Shown here: positions 1 to 10,330 of the stretch, piece after piece
Layout of the letters: the number at the start of each line of letters is the position of its first letter
How positions within the stretch are numbered: position 1 is the stretch's first letter
Assembly: GCA_014382445.1 (NCBI GenBank)
Contig: JACNJS010000087.1
Span: 1 to 64,000 of the forward strand
Reading direction: 5' to 3'
From: Bacteroidota bacterium
GTDB lineage: Bacteria; Bacteroidota; Bacteroidia; Bacteroidales; F082
Length of the DNA: 64,000 bases
Made by a program: the position numbers and the translations under genes
Notes under the pieces: model-generated
Database searches by the model: none
The model's input: only the letters and a program-made list of their open reading frames with translations
Told to the model about the DNA's origin: nothing

Positions 1-3000
1 AACTTACTGTTTCTCCCAAACATATTGAATCACCTGTACTAATTACAAAGTCACGATCAATCTTAGGTCGAACTGTTAAATTGGTAACTATAACACTATC
101 GCATCCAAATGTATTAGTTTGCAATGTATCGTAGAAGATACCTGAAGCGTAGCGCCATGCGCCCTGTGCATATACTGAGTCGTAATAACATACTGTGATA
201 TCGACTGGTATCTCGTAGGTTGGACGGATGGTTAAGACCATATCATCAATGGAGTCGCAGTTGATAATATTTGATGCAACCATTGTGAGAGTCACAGGAC
301 CTATCTCACTTGGACCTGGAATATATATAGGTTGCTCAACATTAGGATTAACGAATGAGCCAGTTCCACTTGTATACCAAACTATCGTTGCATAATTAGT
401 TGCAAATGCAGAATCTGATGAATTTGCAAAATCATAAGGTTCTCCAATACATGAGTTCTCATCGGAGCCAGCTTGAGCATATGCTCCTGGAATTATAACA
501 AGCTCCATTGTTGATGTATCATTCGCACAAGGTGGAATTCCAACACCTACCAAAGTCATATTAATAGTATCATTCTGAACTGAACCTTCTATTGGATCAG
601 GGAAATAAGTAGGATATAGAATAGTAGAGTCATCAATGGTTCCTAATCCATCAGTATACCAAAATATCGATGAAAAATAATCTGCCGTAGGTAGTATTGT
701 TGATGAGGATAGATCAAAATAAACATCTTCACAGGTTGCTTCATCAGATCCTGCATCTACCTGGCAAGGTGCATTGATAATTAGCTGCTGAACATCATGC
801 TCAGAACATACATCAAGGATCACATCAACTGTATCGGGTGATGTGTAGATATGTGAAGTATTATGTCCCAAACCGGGAGCTGAGCCATCTCCATATGTCC
901 AGTTCCAATCAGTGAAAGTAACAAGATCGCCTGTACCGGTGAAGTTGACAGTATAATCCTGACAACTCGGAGTAGGTATCATGGTAAATCCAATATTTAC
1001 ATCCTGTACATTATGCTGATGGATTGTTGTATCTATACATCCGTTAGCATTAGTATATATTGACAATATATTCAGGTTGCCAGCCTGATTATAAATATGA
1101 GTGACATTTTGCCCTGTAGATGTGTTTCCATCCCCAAACTGCCAATCCCAAGAAATGATATCGCTTGTAATATTAGTTGCATCAAAATTTATTAATTCAC
1201 CCATACAACTTGTGTCGTTAGGTGACATTGTGAAATTAGACTGTGGTAAAGAATTAATATGAACTGTATTAACGTGTGTTTCGTTGCAACTGTTATTATT
1301 TAAGGCAGTTAATGTAACTGTGTAATCACCAGGTGCGAATGCATGAGTAACTAACTGACCTGTATCGAGGACGCCATCACCAAAATCCCAGTACCAGCCT
1401 GTAATTGTGGTGCCTGCATTATCAAAACCACTAAAAGTCAGAGGCAATTCGGCACAAACTGTAGCGTTAGGCAAAATTGTAAAATTAGGCTCAGGTAATG
1501 AATGGATTTGTAATGATGAATTAATTGAAGCCTCACAAGCATTACTATCTGTTACAGTTAATTGTACATTATAAATTCCTTGTGCTCCAAAACTATGATT
1601 AGGGTTTTGAAACGTACTTGTTATTCCATCATCAAAATCCCAAATCCATGAAACGATATTTGGATAACTAATATCATTAAATGCCACTGATTCATTAATA
1701 CAAATTGAATCAGCAGGATAATATGTAAAATCAGCGGTGGGCAAATCATGTATTACAATAATTTGATTCACAGTATCTGAACAATTATTACTATTTATTA
1801 CAATTAAAGTAACTATGTAATTTCCCGATGATGAATATAAGTGATTCACATTTTGACCGGTATTTGAAGGTGAACCATCGCCAAAATCCCAACTCCAATT
1901 TGTAATTGAGGTAGTACCGTAACCACTAAAGTTAAGTAATGAACCAACACAAGAAGAAGATGAAGGGGACACATTAATTCCAGCAGCTGGAATAGTATCA
2001 ATAGTTAAGGTCATGGAGGATGTGTCGTTAGGGCAAGGGTATGAACCATAGGCAATTAATGAAAGACTTATATCTCCAAGCTCAGTTCCTAATGGTATAT
2101 ATTCTGGATGCAAAATACTTGAGTCGCTAAATGCACCAAGCCCTCCAAACCATAATAATGAATCATAATTAGTAGCATTAGGAAGAATATTGCAATTTGT
2201 AAAACTAAAGGTTTCTAGCTGACAAACCGATTCGTTAGAACCAGAATATGAGAATGCTCCCTCCTGAACAGTCAGCTCCATTGTATCGTACGATGAACAA
2301 TGTCCAAAGCTGGCTTCAACATCATAGAACCCACTTGCATTTATTGCAATTGATTGAGTTGTTTGGCCTGTGCTCCATAAATAGTTAGAAAATCCCATAC
2401 CTGCATCGAGTGTTACAAAATTGCCTGAACAAATAATAGTATCATTACCTATGTTAACGGTGTTTCTGAAAAAAGAAATGTTAACAGTATCATATCCTGC
2501 ACACCCATTAGTATCAATAACCTCAACCCAATAGGTTCCATTATTATAAACAGTAAATAAAGAGTCAGAACTACCATCCTGCCAAAGATAGGCAGCAAAA
2601 TTATTACCGGCATGAAGTAAAATTGAATCTACAAAACAGTACAAGGAATCGCTACCAAGATTAATATTTACCGACGGAAAATAGCTAACTGTAATGGAAT
2701 CAGTAGTGCTGCAACCATTACTATTAGTAACTGTTACCCAATAAACACCTGTTTGGGTTACTGTAAACAGCTCATTTACTGAGTTATCCTGCCATAAATA
2801 TAAAGAATACCCTGTTCCCGGATCAAGCAATAGTGATGCTCCCTGGCACAAAGTAGTATCGTTTCCTATGTTTATCTGAGGTACATTATGAATGGTAACT
2901 TCGGTAGTGACATCCTGAGAATATCCTCCATTAAAAACAACAGAAGCTGTTACTATGAAATTGCCTGGTGCTGTAAACATATGACCGGGTTGAGGTTCGG

Positions 3001-4240
3001 TTGATGTATTGTTGGAACCGGAAGCCGGATCCCCAAAATTCCATGTTACAGATTGAATAGAATCGGACGTAGTTATATCAAAATAAGTAGTATCTCCATA
3101 GCAATCATTCTGATAAGTTATTGTTGCAGAGAAATAACTTTGGATAAATGAGGGCAAACCTAGCCTGCCTGCCTTTCCATCAAGATACACACCATCATGT
3201 ACAAAATTGCAGGCAATACCTAACACATTTGGATTATTTATAACTCCAAGATAACTATGAAAATCCAGTGAAGTATAGATTTTTTCATCCGGACCAACCT
3301 GAAGTGCGCCCAACTCATAAAGTGCTGAAGTTCCAACAGATGTTGCTGAATTTATTATATCATTTGGTGTACCTGCATTCAGATTAATCTGAAATACCTC
3401 AGCTTGATTTCGGATTACTCCAAGGTAGAGCCTTGACTCATCCGGTGAAAACTCTAATCCATAGGCAAAAGCATAATTATTAAATGTAATTGGATTTGAA
3501 ACCTGACCTGAACTCCTACTAAAATCTAGCATTTCAAATAAAGCCAAGGTTCCATGTATCGCGCATGCTATATAATTTCCCATTGGAGAAATCTTCATAT
3601 AGCCAACATAATTTGATGACGGAGCCCCATGAATTGTACCAATATTACTTATAACAGGTGATGAACTAACTCCAACCGAAGTAACAAGGAATGAACAAAA
3701 AGCGTTTGAATTTCTTTCATGTGTTACTACCCAGACATCATTGCCGTTTGAATGTGATGTGGCTGTAATTTTTTCAACAACTGGTTGATAAAGCAGAACA
3801 TTCTTAGTTATTACACTACCTAAACCACTATTAAGACTAATATCAACTATAGAATAATATAATTCTCCATTTGCATCAATAGCCGAGGGTACTGTAAATA
3901 TGTAATACAATGTGTCTGACCCCGGTTTAGGAACAATAATTGCGGACTGTGTTGAAGAAAAATCACCCAAAAGACCTGTACCATTATCCATTATTTGGTG
4001 ATTACTATTCCAAACCGTAGTTCCTTCAGTGTAAAACAAAATGTTGCCAAGTGAATCTGAAACTGATGCACACCCCTCCCTTGTAGCTAAGGCACCATCA
4101 ATAATGGCAACCGGTGATCCAGAATTAAAATCAACACCTGCATTATCCCCAAAATACCAGATATTTGCTTCATTCTGAGCATAACAATTATTAATTAAAA
4201 AGAAATAAAAAAGGATTAATAATAATTTTGCGCTTTTCAT
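1..4240 (-). CDS. Giant secreted PKD-repeat protein, partial (C-terminus beyond left edge)
   Basis: Reverse-strand ORF from ATG at 4240 (MKSAKLLLILFYFFLINNCYAQNEANIWYFGDNAGVDF...) stays open to base 1. It has a signal peptide, a beta-propeller-like N-terminal part, then repeated PKD-like motifs such as WxWDFGDG...H.Y...G.Y.V.L.V. Absent from the ORF track, probably because it runs off the edge. Confidence 0.9.
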   Translation of the reverse strand, partial: MKSAKLLLILFYFFLINNCYAQNEANIWYFGDNAGVDFNSGSPVAIIDGALATREGCASVSDSLGNILFYTEGTTVWNSNHQIMDNGTGLLGDFSSTQSAIIVPKPGSDTLYYIFTVPSAIDANGELYYSIVDISLNSGLGSVITKNVLLYQPVVEKITATSHSNGNDVWVVTHERNSNAFCSFLVTSVGVSSSPVISNIGTIHGAPSSNYVGYMKISPMGNYIACAIHGTLALFEMLDFSRSSGQVSNPITFNNYAFAYGLEFSPDESRLYLGVIRNQAEVFQINLNAGTPNDIINSATSVGTSALYELGALQVGPDEKIYTSLDFHSYLGVINNPNVLGIACNFVHDGVYLDGKAGRLGLPSFIQSYFSATITYQNDCYGDTTYFDITTSDSIQSVTWNFGDPASGSNNTSTEPQPGHMFTAPGNFIVTASVVFNGGYSQDVTTEVTIHNVPQINIGNDTTLCQGASLLLDPGTGYSLYLWQDNSVNELFTVTQTGVYWVTVTNSNGCSTTDSITVSYFPSVNINLGSDSLYCFVDSILLHAGNNFAAYLWQDGSSDSLFTVYNNGTYWVEVIDTNGCAGYDTVNISFFRNTVNIGNDTIICSGNFVTLDAGMGFSNYLWSTGQTTQSIAINASGFYDVEASFGHCSSYDTMELTVQEGAFSYSGSNESVCQLETFSFTNCNILPNATNYDSLLWFGGLGAFSDSSILHPEYIPLGTELGDISLSLIAYGSYPCPNDTSSMTLTIDTIPAAGINVSPSSSSCVGSLLNFSGYGTTSITNWSWDFGDGSPSNTGQNVNHLYSSSGNYIVTLIVINSNNCSDTVNQIIVIHDLPTADFTYYPADSICINESVAFNDISYPNIVSWIWDFDDGITSTFQNPNHSFGAQGIYNVQLTVTDSNACEASINSSLQIHSLPEPNFTILPNATVCAELPLTFSGFDNAGTTITGWYWDFGDGVLDTGQLVTHAFAPGDYTVTLTALNNNSCNETHVNTVHINSLPQSNFTMSPNDTSCMGELINFDATNITSDIISWDWQFGDGNTSTGQNVTHIYNQAGNLNILSIYTNANGCIDTTIHQHNVQDVNIGFTMIPTPSCQDYTVNFTGTGDLVTFTDWNWTYGDGSAPGLGHNTSHIYTSPDTVDVILDVCSEHDVQQLIINAPCQVDAGSDEATCEDVYFDLSSSTILPTADYFSSIFWYTDGLGTIDDSTILYPTYFPDPIEGSVQNDTINMTLVGVGIPPCANDTSTMELVIIPGAYAQAGSDENSCIGEPYDFANSSDSAFATNYATIVWYTSGTGSFVNPNVEQPIYIPGPSEIGPVTLTMVASNIINCDSIDDMVLTIRPTYEIPVDITVCYYDSVYAQGAWRYASGIFYDTLQTNTFGCDSVIVTNLTVRPKIDRDFVISTGDSICLGETVS

Positions 4241-4620
4241 TTGTGATTAATTACATGGTATGCTTTTACAATAGGTTAAGGTTAAAATTTTATTTAAAAA
4301 GACTTGAAAGAAGTTGTTTTGGTTGTAAAATGTTTTACATAAATTTCTTTAAATTTTTTGCTAATTGGCAGGTGAAGATAATAAAAACTTCGCTACTAAG
4401 TAAGTATTAATGTTATATACTTGGCAGATAGGTTAATAATTAATTAGAAATCAGTAATTTATTTTTAAATAAAATTACTAAGATATTTTATTAAGTAGAG
4501 AATTTTGCTTTGAATTTGAAATTTTCTTTTAAATCAAAACACGACAATTTCCTTATGAAGTTATTACCCAAAAAATGCCCATGAACCTCTTTTTCCTTAA
4601 TTTTGTCAACAAATTTTTCC

Positions 4621-5718
4621 ATGAAGAAAATAATTTCTGTAGTTGGTGCAAGACCCAACTTTATAAAGATAGCTCCGATTCACAGGTCGTTTCAAAAGTA
4701 TAACGAAGATATAAGTCATATGATTTGTCATACCGGTCAGCATTTCGATGCAAAAATGTCGAAGATATTTTTTGATGAGCTTCAAATGCCAAAGCCCCAC
4801 TTTTACTTGGGTATAGGTGGAGGCAGCCATGCAGTTCAAACTGCAAGGATAATGATTGAATTTGAGAAGATATTGCTCAATGAGAAACCTGATTTGGTTA
4901 TGGTTCCCGGCGATGTGAACTCAACACTAGCTGCAAGCTTAGTTGCTGCAAAGCTTCATATTCCGGTGGCCCATGTTGAAGCAGGGCTGCGGAGTTTTGA
5001 CCGAAGAATGCCCGAGGAAGTTAATAGAGTTTTGACCGATGAAATATCTGATTATCTTTTTGTTACTGAGAAAAGCGGTTCTGCCAATCTTAAAAATGAA
5101 GGAATTGATAGTTCAAAAGTGTATTTTACCGGCAACGTTATGATTGACAGTTTGGTGAACTTTTTGCCAATTATTAACAATTCAACAATAACAGATAAAC
5201 TGTTGTTAGATCAAGGGAAATTTGTTCTGGCTACTTTTCATCGGCCATCCAATGTAGATGAGGAAGAAAATCTTTCACAACTAATTGATACAATTAATGA
5301 AATAAGTACCGAAAGAAAAGTTGTTTTCCCAATTCATCCTCGTACCCGAAACAATATTGATAAATTTGGTTTATCAGGCAAACTTGGTAAAAACGTAATT
5401 ATTTTAGACCCCATAGGATATATTGACTTCCTCTCATTAACAAAAAAGGCGGAGTTAGTAGTGACTGACAGCGGAGGTATCCAGGAGGAAACTACATTTC
5501 TTGGCATCCAGTGCATTACCGTTAGAGATAGCACCGAAAGACCAATCACAAGTGAAATAGGTACAAACCATATGATTGGAACAGATTTCCAGAAGGTAGT
5601 TGTTGCTGCAAAGTTAATTTTGGGTGGACGAATTAAAAACGGTCGTATTCCTGAACTATGGGACGGAAAGGCATCGGAACGGATCGTTGAAATAGTTTAT
5701 AAATCGATTTGTAAATAA
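4621..5718 (+). CDS. wecB: UDP-N-acetylglucosamine 2-epimerase (non-hydrolysing)
   Basis: MKKIISVVGARPNFIKIAPIHRSF..., GDVNSTLAA, HVEAGLRSFDRRMPEEVNR, TDSGGIQEE motifs. The ATG at 4621 is preferred over the upstream TTG at 4603. Confidence 0.93.
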   Translation: MKKIISVVGARPNFIKIAPIHRSFQKYNEDISHMICHTGQHFDAKMSKIFFDELQMPKPHFYLGIGGGSHAVQTARIMIEFEKILLNEKPDLVMVPGDVNSTLAASLVAAKLHIPVAHVEAGLRSFDRRMPEEVNRVLTDEISDYLFVTEKSGSANLKNEGIDSSKVYFTGNVMIDSLVNFLPIINNSTITDKLLLDQGKFVLATFHRPSNVDEEENLSQLIDTINEISTERKVVFPIHPRTRNNIDKFGLSGKLGKNVIILDPIGYIDFLSLTKKAELVVTDSGGIQEETTFLGIQCITVRDSTERPITSEIGTNHMIGTDFQKVVVAAKLILGGRIKNGRIPELWDGKASERIVEIVYKSICK

Positions 5719-5726
5719 GATGTGAT

Positions 5727-6890
5727 ATGAATATTTTGATGGTTCTTGAGCATGAATTTCCACCCGATATTAGGGTAGAAAATGAAATTGAAGCACTAAC
5801 CGGAGCCGGACATCAGGTACATATTGCATGTACTACAATGAAAAACAAACCTATTGAAGATACTTATCAAAAGGCAACAATTCATCGTAAACCGATCTCA
5901 AAATTTATTCATAAAACAAGTGTTGGAGCTTTAAGTTTTCCTTTTTATTTTAATTTCTGGCGTTCATTTTTAAGAAAATTATTTAAAAAATATAATTTTA
6001 ATGCAATTCATATACATGATCTACCTTTGGCCAGAGTGGGATATGAATTTGCTAAAAAACATGAGGCAAAAATCACACTTGACTTGCATGAAAATTGGCC
6101 TGCTTTATTAAGCATTTCAACTCATACTCAAACTATACTTGGTAAGTTGCTCTCTAACAATAATCATTGGGTAAAATATGAAAGAAAATATTGCCAACTT
6201 ACTGATAATGTAATTGTTGTAGCAGATGAAGCCAAAAAGAGATTAGTTGATTTATTTATTGATCCAAAAAAAATAATAATAGTCTCAAACACTCTCAACC
6301 TTAAGGGCTTTGAGATTCCGGAATCATCACCAGACCCTGAATTTATTACATTACTGTATGCTGGTGGAATTAATAAACATCGTGGATTACAATATGTGAT
6401 TCAAGGAGTTAAACTCTTGGAAGGATTAAATAAAAAGTTGCGTGTCTGGGTCTTGGGAACTGGATCATATATAAATGAACTTAAGAAAATTGCTGAGATT
6501 GCAGGCGTAGAGGACAAAATATTTTTTGAGGGGTGGAAAAACTACACTGAAATGCAAACTTATAGCGGGAAAAGCAACTATTGTCTAATACCTCATCTAA
6601 AAAACGATCATACTGATTCAACGATTCCGCATAAAATTTTTCAATATATGTATGCTGGAAAACCAATGCTGGTTTCCGATTGTGAGCCATTAAAACGAAT
6701 AGTTGAAGAAACAAAAAGTGGATTAGTCTACAAGTTTGATTGTCCAGAAGATTTTGCATGCAAATTAAAAGAATTAGTTAAAAATGATTGGTATTCCTCT
6801 GTTGAATTTGTTAATAATAATAAAAATATAATTATAGAAAAATATAACTGGGATGAAGAATCAGTAAAATTGTTAAAGATATATTCTTAA
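5727..6890 (+). CDS. Glycosyltransferase family 4-type protein
   Basis: GT-B fold pattern: N-terminal MNILMVLEHEFPPDIRVENE, C-terminal LLYAGGINKHRGLQYVIQG...KIFQYMYAGKPMLVSDCEPLKRIVEE. Confidence 0.88.
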   Translation: MNILMVLEHEFPPDIRVENEIEALTGAGHQVHIACTTMKNKPIEDTYQKATIHRKPISKFIHKTSVGALSFPFYFNFWRSFLRKLFKKYNFNAIHIHDLPLARVGYEFAKKHEAKITLDLHENWPALLSISTHTQTILGKLLSNNNHWVKYERKYCQLTDNVIVVADEAKKRLVDLFIDPKKIIIVSNTLNLKGFEIPESSPDPEFITLLYAGGINKHRGLQYVIQGVKLLEGLNKKLRVWVLGTGSYINELKKIAEIAGVEDKIFFEGWKNYTEMQTYSGKSNYCLIPHLKNDHTDSTIPHKIFQYMYAGKPMLVSDCEPLKRIVEETKSGLVYKFDCPEDFACKLKELVKNDWYSSVEFVNNNKNIIIEKYNWDEESVKLLKIYS

Positions 6891-6891
6891 C

Positions 6892-7806
6892 ATGAAAACG
6901 ATTTTTTATAAAATAATTTATTGGCATCCCGTTAATAAGTTAATTAGGGTGACTTTAATAATTGTACATTATTTAAGAATCACAAAATTAAAAATACCCC
7001 CTTCAGGGAAAATTTCAGTTTCTTTGCCTGAAGGTAAAAGAGTTATTATAGAAACCAACCAAACAAGTTATCTTACAAATGTGATTTGCTGGAAGGGAGT
7101 ATTTGCTTTTGAGTATTCAAGAATATTTTATGATTTAATAAGAGAGATGAGTGTTTTTATTGATATAGGGGCGAATATTGGCTTCTATTCTTTACTTGCA
7201 GTAAAGGCAAGTGAAAATATTAAGGTTTATGCTATTGAGCCTGCTACAGGTCCATTTATTTTCCTTCAAAAGAATATTGAATTAAACAAAGAAAATGCTC
7301 GAGTTAACTCCTATAAAATAGCCCTTTCAGATACTATAAGTTCCATAGACTTTTATGAACATAAAAATCCAAAATACAGATATCTAAATTATAATTTAGG
7401 GGGCATCAGTTCTGAAGTAAATACAACTCAATCAAATAATCTGATAAAAACCAAAGTCGATTCTACAACTTTGGATTACTTTGCAAAAAATAACTTGAAA
7501 GAAGCGGTTGATTTAATAAAAATTGATACTGAAGGGACTGAAAGCCGGATTCTTGAGAATGCATGTGAAATTTTAGAGAAAATAAGACCTATAATAATTT
7601 GTGAAACTTTATACAATAAAATAGAGTTCAAATTAGACTTCTTGATGAAAAATCACGATTATTTATTTTTTAATTATATGGATAACAGATTAGTTAAAGT
7701 GGATACCATAATTAGAGATGAAGATAATGGAGTTCGGGATTGTTTTTTTGTACCAAAAGAAAAAGAATATCTTATTACAAAATATCTTAAACGCGAATGG
7801 GCTTAA
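6892..7806 (+). CDS. FkbM family methyltransferase
   Basis: VFIDIGANIGFYSLLAVKAS...VYAIEPATGPFIFLQKNIELN...DLIKIDTEGTESRIL. Confidence 0.88.
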   Translation: MKTIFYKIIYWHPVNKLIRVTLIIVHYLRITKLKIPPSGKISVSLPEGKRVIIETNQTSYLTNVICWKGVFAFEYSRIFYDLIREMSVFIDIGANIGFYSLLAVKASENIKVYAIEPATGPFIFLQKNIELNKENARVNSYKIALSDTISSIDFYEHKNPKYRYLNYNLGGISSEVNTTQSNNLIKTKVDSTTLDYFAKNNLKEAVDLIKIDTEGTESRILENACEILEKIRPIIICETLYNKIEFKLDFLMKNHDYLFFNYMDNRLVKVDTIIRDEDNGVRDCFFVPKEKEYLITKYLKREWA

Positions 7807-9281
7807 TTCAAAAACAAAGCATATCTGGAACCATATACTCCTATGTAGGTGTAGTTCTTGGTTTTGTTGCCACAGCTATTTTATATCCACGCATATTTTC
7901 AACCGAAGAGGTTGGTTTGTTGAGAATTTTGGTTTCATACTCGGTATTGTTCTCGCAGTTTGCCGGACTTGGCATCAATACAATAACTGTCAGACTTTTT
8001 CCTTATTTCAGAGATTACGAACGTAAGCACCACGGTTATTTAGGGCTTGCATTGCTTGTTTCGATGATAGGCCTTATAATTTCTGTTTCTGCCTTTATCC
8101 TTCTTAAAACTTTAATATTGGGCGGCGACAAAGAAGGGGCAGATTTACTCACAAAATACTACTACTATATAGTTCCGCTGATAGTATTTACCCTTCTATT
8201 CAATGTTTTTGATACTTATTACAGGGTACTGTATAATGCTGTAAAAGGCATTATTTACAAAGAAGTGGTTCAACGTACCCTGATTCTTTTAGTAGTTATC
8301 CTTTTTTACTTTGAAACTATCGATTTTCACAATGCAGTAATACTTTATACAATTGCCCTAATATCTCCTACCATTCTGCTTTTCCTATCATTGATTTATA
8401 ATAAACAGCTTTTTCTTACTCCCAATATAAATTTTATTGACAAAAAGCTTTCGCGCGAAATGATGAGTGTTGGGGTTTTTGGAGTGATTGCAAGTTTTTC
8501 GGGTGTTTTGGTGTTAAATATTGATGTGATAATGGTTGAAAGGATGCTCGGGTTAAGCGATGCCGGTATTTATTCAATTACCTTCTTTTTCGGTACACTT
8601 ATATTAGTGCCAATGCGTACTATGGGTAAGATTAGCTCGGTTGTTATTGCCGATGCCTGGAAAATAAATGACCTTAACCTTATAAACCAGATATATAAAA
8701 AGAGTAGTATAAGTCTTAGCATTGTCGGCTTACTGCTTTTTATTGGCATATGGGGTAATATCGATAATGTTTTTCATATAATCCCTTCGGAGTATCTCCC
8801 TGGGAAGTATGTTATTTTAATTATCGGCATAGCCAACTTAATCGACATTGCACTTGGTGTAAGCCCTCACATTATTGTTAATTCAAAGCATTATCGCTAC
8901 CTTTCTTACTTCCTTATTATTTTTACTGCTCTTATCATAATTTCAAATTTGCTCTTAATTCCAATTTACGGGATTGTTGGAGCAGCCATTGCAACCTTAA
9001 TTTCAAAATTTATTTATAGTCTTATCAATTATATTTTCCTGTATCGTGCCTATCGTCTTCAGCCATTTACTTCTAAAACAATAATACTTTATATCATAGG
9101 TGCTTTTGCCTATGGAGCATCGTTACTGTTACCTGAACAGACTAATTACATCGTTGATATTTTCATCAGAAGCAGTTTTATTTTGGTAATATTCTCGCTC
9201 CCTGTCTATTTTTTAAATGTCTCGGAGGATATTAATCAAAAGGCTGATGCAGTTTTAAAAAGCCTGTTCAAGGTGAGGTAA
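7797..9281 (+). CDS. Oligosaccharide flippase / polysaccharide biosynthesis membrane protein (Wzx-like)
   Basis: Multi-TM 494-aa protein; MGLIQKQSISGTIYSYVGVVLGFVATAILYPRIFSTEEVGLLRIL is typical of MOP-superfamily flippases. Overlaps the upstream gene by 10 bp. Confidence 0.87.
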   Translation: MGLIQKQSISGTIYSYVGVVLGFVATAILYPRIFSTEEVGLLRILVSYSVLFSQFAGLGINTITVRLFPYFRDYERKHHGYLGLALLVSMIGLIISVSAFILLKTLILGGDKEGADLLTKYYYYIVPLIVFTLLFNVFDTYYRVLYNAVKGIIYKEVVQRTLILLVVILFYFETIDFHNAVILYTIALISPTILLFLSLIYNKQLFLTPNINFIDKKLSREMMSVGVFGVIASFSGVLVLNIDVIMVERMLGLSDAGIYSITFFFGTLILVPMRTMGKISSVVIADAWKINDLNLINQIYKKSSISLSIVGLLLFIGIWGNIDNVFHIIPSEYLPGKYVILIIGIANLIDIALGVSPHIIVNSKHYRYLSYFLIIFTALIIISNLLLIPIYGIVGAAIATLISKFIYSLINYIFLYRAYRLQPFTSKTIILYIIGAFAYGASLLLPEQTNYIVDIFIRSSFILVIFSLPVYFLNVSEDINQKADAVLKSLFKVR

Positions 9282-9346
9282 CAGTTAAACCGATTTTGCA
9301 TATATAAATAATTTGTTAATTTTACTTTTTATCAGAAAATTATATT

Positions 9347-10330
9347 ATGAATAACAACCTGAAAATATGCTTTATAGGGAGTGGTGCTATAGCAACCGCT
9401 ATGGGGAATGTGATTGCGCAGAAGGGGAAATATGAAGTTTTTTTGTTATCGGTAGAGCAAGATGTTGTTGATTCAATAAGTAACGATCACATAAACCGAA
9501 AATATTTCCCGAACATCGAACTTGAACCCTCGCTTAAAGCTACTTTTGATAAAAGTATACTTAAAGACTCTGATATTATTTTTATCGGCATCCCATCAAG
9601 CATTGCTGTTTCGTACATGTGTGAAAACGAACAATATATTGGCGAAGACGCTTTAATCGTAAACCTTGCCAAAGGTTTTGGAGATGGACAGAAAACAATT
9701 CCTCAGGCTCTATCAAAATTTATTCCCAATCCTATTTTTAGTATGAAGGGGCCTTCATTTGCCCGCGAAATAATTAGTAATATGCCTACTGCTTTCACTC
9801 TGGCATCAAAAAAGGATAAATATTTTAACCTGTTTGAAACAGTATTTAAGAAAACCACAATCCATCTTGATTTTTCAACCGATGTGGTAGGTGTTGAATT
9901 GGCAAGCATCCTCAAAAATATATATGCAATTATTGTAGGTATTGTGGATGCCCACTTCGATTCGCCCAACCTCAGGTCGCTTATACTTACTAAAGCCATC
10001 AACGAAATGCGTTTTATTATTTCTAAATTTGGAGGCGAGGAAAATACGATGTTCAATTATTGTGGTATTGGCGATTTTACACTAACGGCACTCAACGACC
10101 TTAGCCGAAACCGAACTCTGGGTCTCCTAATCGGTAAAGGTTTTTTCACAGATTATATTTCAGAAAAAGTTGTGCTCGAAGGTAAAATAGCTGTTAATGT
10201 ATTTGTTGAAGAAATTGCAAAAAAGCGGGGGATAAAAACTAAAAACCTAATGCTCAAAGAGCTCTATAAAGTTTTTAACGACGAAAAATACGACATTAAT
10301 AATTTCGTGTCGAATATAACTAAGATTTAG
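9347..10330 (+). CDS. gpsA: NAD(P)H-dependent glycerol-3-phosphate dehydrogenase
   Basis: GSGAIATAMGNVIAQ nucleotide-binding motif, NLAKGF, SMKGPSFAREI, ELASILKNIYAIIVGI, GIGDFTLTALNDLSRNRTLG. Confidence 0.9.
   Translation: MNNNLKICFIGSGAIATAMGNVIAQKGKYEVFLLSVEQDVVDSISNDHINRKYFPNIELEPSLKATFDKSILKDSDIIFIGIPSSIAVSYMCENEQYIGEDALIVNLAKGFGDGQKTIPQALSKFIPNPIFSMKGPSFAREIISNMPTAFTLASKKDKYFNLFETVFKKTTIHLDFSTDVVGVELASILKNIYAIIVGIVDAHFDSPNLRSLILTKAINEMRFIISKFGGEENTMFNYCGIGDFTLTALNDLSRNRTLGLLIGKGFFTDYISEKVVLEGKIAVNVFVEEIAKKRGIKTKNLMLKELYKVFNDEKYDINNFVSNITKI

Noticed and set aside
4228-4410. 60-aa forward ORF
   Set aside because: Overlaps the start of the reverse PKD-protein gene and an AT-rich intergenic region; Phe/Lys/Tyr-rich, no family resemblance.
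4621-9281. Novel polysaccharide system
   Set aside because: WecB, GT4, FkbM and a flippase form an ordinary surface polysaccharide cluster; no unusual architecture.
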